From NCBI GenBank assembly GCA_043228905.1, contig JBHGNT010000011.1, forward strand, positions 14,756,001 to 14,820,000: 64,000 nt of DNA, written 5' to 3'. The position numbers and the translations under genes were made by a program. The notes below the pieces were generated by a model, which worked only from the letters and a program-made list of their open reading frames with translations, was not told where the DNA came from and ran no database searches. Positions 59,173-64,000 of this stretch are shown in pieces. Source of the DNA: Azolla caroliniana. Lineage: Eukaryota; Polypodiophyta. Each line of letters begins with the position of its first letter. Positions within the stretch are counted from its first letter, which is position 1.

Positions 59173-59883
59173 GTTGTAGAGGACGACAACCTAGCTTTCC
59201 AAACACCGCAACTACTCTACTACAAATGCTACATCGATGATGCCATAGGAGTTTGGGAAGGTTCCCCCGATACACTTCACACCTTCTTACACCAATACGG
59301 CGTGCCTCTACAACAACACATCCGTATTGAATCAACAACCTCCCCTAAAGAGATCACCATCCTGGACGTCGTCTTCTTCAAAGGCCCATACTTTAAAGAA
59401 TTCGGCATCCTCGACACCGCATGCCACCAAAAACCTCTCAATGCCTACATGTACCTCCCGTGGAAATCCTCGCACCCCATAACACACAAAAAGGGCTTCA
59501 TCACGGGAGAACTAAAACGGTATGCTATCCGGGAGAGCTCGGAAAATGGCTACATGGAACTACGCAAAAAGTTCTACGACCGCCTAAGAGCTAGGGGCTA
59601 CCCATCGAAGTTCCTACTCAAGTGTTTTTCGACCATCCCCTACTCCATACGAAACCAACTACTCTCTAACCAACCCAACAACAAAAAACCTCCACCCATT
59701 GTTTTTAAGCTTCGATACTCCCCATGTATCAAAAAACTCCAAATCGGAGCACTCGTGAGAAACAAACTTAAACCCCTTCTAGGACAACCACAATACAGTT
59801 CCCTTACACCCCCTCTCACGTGTTGGCTAAATGGTAAAAAACTAAGAAACCACCTAGTACACGCATCCTTTCCCCCCACCTAA
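59173..59883 (+). pseudogene. Penelope-like element reverse transcriptase, C-terminal half
   Basis: About 235 codons. Motif C with the catalytic aspartates is YYKCYIDDAIGVW. The order after it is that of Penelope-like RTs: EITILDVVFFKGPYF, then YMYLPWKSSHPITHKKGFI, LKRYAIRESSENGYMEL, FYDRLRARGYPSKFL, and near the end WLNGKKLRNHLVHASFPPT before the stop. The N-terminal fingers and palm are absent; the frame opens from the LTR sequence on the left. No GIY-YIG endonuclease follows, so this is either an endonuclease-less type or a truncated copy. Codon use is C-rich and unlike the Copia around it. Alternative: a group II- or telomerase-like RT, but the SSHP and RGYP motifs favour Penelope. Confidence 0.82.
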
Positions 59884-60045
59884 TGTTTTATGTACTCTCA
59901 CCCCTCTTAACCCCCACCTAAAGTCTTGTGTACACTCTTTTACCTTCCCTTTGTACACACTTTTGTATGTCCCACATACAAAGGACTCTCCTCCCTCTCC
60001 CTATAAAAAGAGCAACCTAGTAGGCTTAGTTTTCATCATTTGTAC

Positions 60046-60091
60046 ATCGGGCACTGAAGAGCCTCCATCGAGGCGAAATGCATTTGCCGAT
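60046..60091 (+). ncRNA. Type I hammerhead ribozyme motif, minimal stem III
   Basis: All conserved parts are present in order. Stem I 5' strand ATCGGGCA (60,046-60,053); core CTGAAGA (60,054-60,060; position 7 is free in the consensus); stem II GCCTC/GAGGC (60,061-60,065 and 60,070-60,074) with loop CATC; core GAA (60,075-60,077); palindromic stem III ATGCAT (60,078-60,083); cleavage base T at 60,084; stem I 3' strand TGCCGAT (60,085-60,091), pairing with the 5' strand except for one bulged G. The predicted cut is between 60,084 and 60,085. Known: Penelope-like elements carry hammerheads with very short stem III, which work best as dimers. Activity here is inferred. Confidence 0.85.
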
Positions 60092-60998
60092 CGTTGCCTT
60101 ATGATAGTAAAACTTTCTTTCCTTCTATGTGTTGCTCTTATCTAATTTTTTGTCTTAAGTTCTTAATTACTTATTTAATAAATTTTTATTAAGTACTTGT
60201 TTAATCACTTTTTTATCTTTTTTTTTTTTTTTTTCCTTAAGTTTTTAAGTATTTATGAATCATTTTCTATTAAGTACTTGTTTAATAATCATTTTTATTA
60301 CGTACTTGTTTAACCCCTTTTTTTAAGTACTTGTTCAATCATTTTTAGGTTTAACTTTTTGTTTAAACATTTGTTTAAGTATTCTCCTCTCTTAATCATA
60401 ATTATTCTCTTCTCAACCATGACCCCTTTTCTTTAACCATAATCCCTCCCTTCTCTTTTAATCATAACCTTGCGTTAAGTGTCTGCCCAAGTGTTTTCTT
60501 ATCTAAATATTTGTTTAAACATTCGTTTAAGTACTTTGTTTAGCAACCCCTTCCCCCTTAATCATAATCCCTTCTTAACCATAATCATTTTTTAATCTCA
60601 ATCTCTCTTTTCTATTTTTATTTTTATTTTTATTTTTTATAATAATCTTTCTTTTAAGTGTTTGCTTAAGCGTGTGTTTAAACAACTCCCATTCATCTAA
60701 GCGTGTGGTCCCGTTTTAATAATACTCTATATTGGTGTTTTAATAGTACTTTATTGTTGTCTAATAACTTAAGTTATCCCAATGATCTTTAATATGTTCT
60801 AAAAACTTTGATTAGGTTTAAATACTTTTGATAACTTCAACAAGCTACACTCCCCTAACCCCCACCCACGCCCTCACTTTTCTATTCTTCTAAAACTATA
60901 TCACTACTTATGTTTAGACATACAAATAAGATCTAAACTTGAGTCCACCCCAAACAACCCCTGATGAAGTGCCGCACACTTTAAGCAATCTTAAAAAA
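60092..60998. other. AT-rich tail of the Penelope-like insert
   Basis: No coding region. 60,150-60,560 contains about six diverged copies of a short unit with TTAAGTACTTGTTTAAT.A and C-rich ACCATAATCCCTTC segments. No telomere repeats of the TTTAGGG type seen. Confidence 0.6.
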
Positions 60999-61574
60999 GA
61001 AACGGTATGAACCGGATGAGGAGTACCCGACTACGGAGAGTCGGATGGTGTAGGCCCGGTATGAACCGGATGAGGAGTACCCGACTGCGGAGAGCCGGAT
61101 GGGGAGTACCCGACTGCGGAGAGCCGGATGGAGCCCATCGAGGCTACATTTGTAAATAGCCGAAAAGTCATATTAGTATAAATATGACTTAGGGCAAACT
61201 TTTAGTTATAGTTGTCGTTCTTGTTGTTATTCTTTTGTTGTGGTGCAGAAGAAGAAATCAGAGCGCGTAATTGTACAGAGAGAGAGAGAGAGAGACGAGG
61301 TCGTTGCCTCTGTTGTAATCGCCGCCTGTGGCGAAGATCTGAGAGCACGAGGTCGTTGCCTCAGTGATCTCACTGTTGTATATTTCTACATAGTGACAGT
61401 TTGCAGCTTGCGGGCTGCCGTGGTTTTTCCCCTATTTTGGGGTTTTCCACGTATACCTCATGTGTACCATTTCTCCTCTTTTGTGTCGCGTTTCATTACC
61501 TGTTTTTCTGTGTATGAAAAGAATCTCGGTTGTGGCCGAGCGTCGGACATAAGGAACGTCGAGTTCTCAACAAG

Positions 61575-61586
61575 TGGTATTAGAGC
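61575..61586 (+). other. Primer-binding site of the Copia element
   Basis: TGGTATTAGAGC, two bases after the LTR end CA. It is complementary to the 3' end of initiator tRNA-Met with one difference (T for C). Confidence 0.9.
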
Positions 61587-61602
61587 GAAATCGACACAGA
61601 AA

Positions 61603-64000
61603 ATGGACGAATCGTTTGGCGGCATGTTCAAGCTCACCGGCTCCAACTATTCAGTGTGGAAATCGAAGATGAGGGACATGCTCGTGGTTAAAGACCTCTG
61701 GCTGCCGGTTCAGTTCGGGGACAAGAGACCGGACAAAATCGACGCCGCGATATGGGAGGTGATGCACATGAAGACAACGGCGTACATACGGTGCTTCATC
61801 GACATGAGCCTGTACAACAACTTCAATGAAGAGAGCAAGGCTCATGAGCTCTGGGAGAAGATCGGCATAATGTTCCAGAACAAAAATGCTGTCAATCAGG
61901 TGTCGGTATTCCGGAAGCTAGTAAGACTCCGGTACCAAGATGGCTCCAGCATGGCGGAGCATATGAATGCCTTCCAGGGGCTGATTCACCAGGCAACGTC
62001 ATTGGAAGTACCTCTTGCTGATGAGGTCCTAGCGCTACTCCTGCTCGGTTCCCTCCCGGATAGCTGGGAGACGTTGGTTGTCACTTTGGGCAACGCCGGT
62101 CCGGAAGGAAAACGGTTATCCCTAGCAAGAGTAAAGTCGAGCTTGCTAGATGAGGAGGCTCGTCGGAAAGACAAAGATACGAGCTCCGACTCCAAAGCGC
62201 TCCTTACCGAATCGGAACGCGGAAGACATAGAAACCGTAGTCCCCAGAACCGGGAGAAGTCGGGGACACGGTCAAAGTCAAGGGGGAGGCCTACTTGCTT
62301 CTATTGCGGCAAGCCGGGACACTTCCAAAAGAACTGTCGGCATTTCCGTAAAGACAAGGAAACTGACGGTACCGATTCGAAGCAAACCCCGAACCGGAAC
62401 GGTAAAGACCGGAACGGTAAAGATCGGAGGGGGCCGGACCGGAAGGGAACGACGGCAATTGCGGCAAGTGAAGAGGAGTTGATGCTCATCACCGAGGAGA
62501 GTGAGATAAACCATGCCGGCGACGAGATGACCTGGGTGGTAGACTCTGGAGCGTCGTTCCACCTTACCCCGGACCGGAAATGCTTCTCATCCTACTCAGC
62601 CGGTGATCACGGCTGTGTCCGGATGGGGAATGAAGGAACATGCCGAATTGTCGGCATAGGAGACGTGTGGCTGACAACACCAATCGGATGCAAGTTGCTG
62701 TTGAAGGATGTCCGACACGTTCCGGAAGTTCGTTTGAACCTGATATCAGCCGGTCGGCTGGATGATGAAGGCTACACGGGTAGCATCCGGAACGGTGTCA
62801 TGAAGTTCAGCAAAGGGAGCCTGATTGTGGCTCGGGCCCGGAAGGTAAACACACTGTACCTGATGAATGCCCGGTTATGTCCGGAAGAAGTGAACGTGGC
62901 TTCCGACACTTCCGGTGAGCTGTGGCACAAGAGGCTATGTCACATGAGTGAGAAGGGGATGAAGAGGCTTGCAGACGAGAACCTCATTCTAGTGAAGAAC
63001 GTGCATTTAGAGAAGTGCACTGATTGTCTGGCCGGTAAGCAGAACCGGACCTCCTTCCGACCAAGGCCACCGATGAGACGTAATGCACCACTGGAGTTGG
63101 TGCATACGGATGTTTGTCAAGTAGACACGAAGTCACATGCCGGAGCGCAGTACTTCGTGACGTTCATAGATGACCACAGCCGGAAGCTGTGGGCCACACC
63201 GCTGAAGACGAAGGATCAGGTGTTATCCGTCTTCAAAGAGCTCCACGCAAGAGTGGAAAGAGAAACCGGCCGGAAGCTGAAGGCGGTTCGAGCAGATAAC
63301 GGAGGTGAGTACCGGGGGCAGTTCGAGGAGTACTGCCGCTCGAAGGGAATCCAACTCGAATTTACCGTGCCGAAGACGCCGGAACTAAACGGACTGGCCG
63401 AGAGGATGAACCGGACCATAATGGAGAGGGTCCGGAGTATGCTAGCTCATGCAAAACTACCCAAGAAGTTTTGGGCTGAGGCACTGTCGACGGCGACATA
63501 TGTGATAAACAGATCACCCTCAGTACCCTTGGACGGAGACACTCCACAGAGAGTATGGACCGGTAAGGAAGTGTCCTACCGGCATCTGAGGGTGTTCGGG
63601 TGTCTCGCGTACGTGCATGTAGCAAAGGACCGGAGAGGAAAGTTAGATCCAAAGACCCGGCCATGCATATTCCTCGGTTACGGTGACGATGAGTTCGGCT
63701 ACTGAGTGTGGGACCCGGTCGACAAGAAGGTATTCCGGAGTCGAGATATTATCTTCATGGAGGACAAGACGCTCGCCGACTGGGAGTCGGAGAAGAAGAT
63801 AATGAACTCCGAGTCGACCGGTAAGGATAGACTCTACAATGAGCAGACCCAACCGGCAAGAGACCGGTTAGCACTCGAGGAACCAGCCGGTTACGGTGAG
63901 GATACCGAACCGGCAGAAGCCGAAGTAGAGGAAGCTGAGACCGGAACCGGTCAAGACCCCAAATCGGATTCGGATGAAGAGCAAATGGAGGAACCGATTA
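61603..64000 (+). pseudogene. Copia gag-pol, in-frame stop at 63,703
   Basis: Starts at ATG 61,603, shortly after the primer-binding site. Gag: GSNYSVWKSKMRDML, then a CCHC knuckle CFYCGKPGHFQKNC (from residue 232). Protease: VVDSGASFHLT with Asp314. Integrase: HHCC zinc site (LWHKRLCH ... CTDC), core with HTDVC and RADNGGEY aspartates and the glutamate in LNGLAERMNRTI. The frame meets TGA at 63,703-63,705 (FGY then VWDP), where relatives usually have arginine (CGA to TGA), and then stays open to the window end. Apart from this stop the protein looks intact. Confidence 0.9.

Larger units (their letters stand above)
59173..60998 (+). mobile_element. Penelope-like element fragment inside the Copia LTR
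   Basis: The RT half, then a non-coding tail with a TATA-like CCCTATAAAAAGAG (59,998-60,011), a hammerhead motif (60,046-60,091) and an AT-rich end. Both borders are within Copia LTR sequence. I could not find a clear target duplication. Confidence 0.75.
59117..61572 (+). repeat. 5' LTR of the Copia, interrupted
   Basis: LTR left part 59,117-59,172 (TGTTGGTAGACAGGTCCCTC), insert about 59,173-60,998, LTR right part about 60,999-61,572. The right part has about 2.5 copies of the 54-bp repeat, TAAATAGCCGAAAAGTCATA, (GA)n at 61,276-61,294, and ends GAGTTCTCAACA. Compared with the solo LTR, about 14 bp around the insertion point are missing. Confidence 0.88.
59117..64000 (+). mobile_element. Copia LTR retrotransposon, plus strand, continues past the window
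   Basis: 5' LTR 59,117-61,572 (split by a Penelope-like insert), primer-binding site TGGTATTAGAGC at 61,575-61,586 (one mismatch from the initiator-Met type), then gag-pol from 61,603. RT, RNase H and the 3' LTR lie beyond 64,000. Same LTR family as the solo LTR at 54,715. Inserted after TCACA (59,112-59,116) in the R2 repeat. Confidence 0.92.

Noticed and set aside
60150-60560. Possible telomere-like repeats at the end of the Penelope-like insert
   Set aside because: The short units are TTAAGTACTTG-like; no TTTAGGG or related telomere unit is present.
61240-61602. Copia gag starting at 61,240 inside the LTR
   Set aside because: The frame is open by chance through the LTR and primer-binding site; the gag start is the ATG at 61,603.

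Overview
The window is nuclear DNA of a land plant, most likely a seed plant. The genes carry GT-AG introns. They include plastid and wax or lipid genes (a PsbP-domain lumenal protein, a 3-ketoacyl-CoA synthase), a PLS-class PPR protein, an SRT2-type sirtuin, a DUF1350 protein and a papain-like protease. Between them lie plant LTR retrotransposons, microsatellites and plant-type tRNA-Asp and tRNA-His genes. The species cannot be named from this sequence alone.

Layout. 1-7,830: a GC-rich, minus-strand Ty3-type LTR retrotransposon (576-7,614; 649-bp LTRs, about 22 differences between them) inserted into an older AT-rich repeat. 7,830-12,780: decayed repeats. 12,782-14,299: intronless 3-ketoacyl-CoA synthase (+). 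14,300-20,890: AT-rich sequence with a foldback element and a decayed Ty3 integrase. 20,983-22,368: PPR gene (+). 24,221-30,254: ten-exon SRT2-like sirtuin (-). 31,421-31,492: tRNA-His (-) with a T5 terminator. 33,112-36,764: nine-exon DUF1350 gene (-). 39,434-41,820: four-exon papain-like cysteine protease (+). 43,001-47,064: three-exon PsbP-domain gene (-). I rebuilt the exons by hand from splice sites and protein-family knowledge. The reading phase closes exactly in all four multi-exon genes (predicted 366, 390, 391 and 295 residues).

From 47 kb on the window is repetitive. Two tRNA-derived SINE-like copies (48.2-48.6 kb) precede a tandem array of minus-strand tRNA-Asp(GTC) units (48,577-56,334; 18 full-length copies and one fragment). 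Its monomers of about 354 bp form a five-monomer higher-order repeat of 1,774-1,815 bp. A solo Copia LTR (54,715-55,579, TSD ATACC) sits inside the array, and a truncated minus-strand Copia (56,335-58,214) ends it. A repeat shared with 8.3-9.1 kb follows, and then a plus-strand Copia of the same LTR family as the solo LTR (59,117 to beyond the window end).

The most unusual structure is inside that last Copia. Its 5' LTR is split by an insert of about 1.8 kb that carries the C-terminal half of a Penelope-like reverse transcriptase (YIDD motif, no GIY-YIG nuclease downstream). About 160 bp after its stop codon is a sequence that meets the type I hammerhead ribozyme consensus, with a palindromic minimal stem III (60,046-60,091). 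A Penelope-like fragment with its own hammerhead lodged in a plant LTR is the best candidate here for something undescribed. The tRNA-Asp higher-order array is the second.
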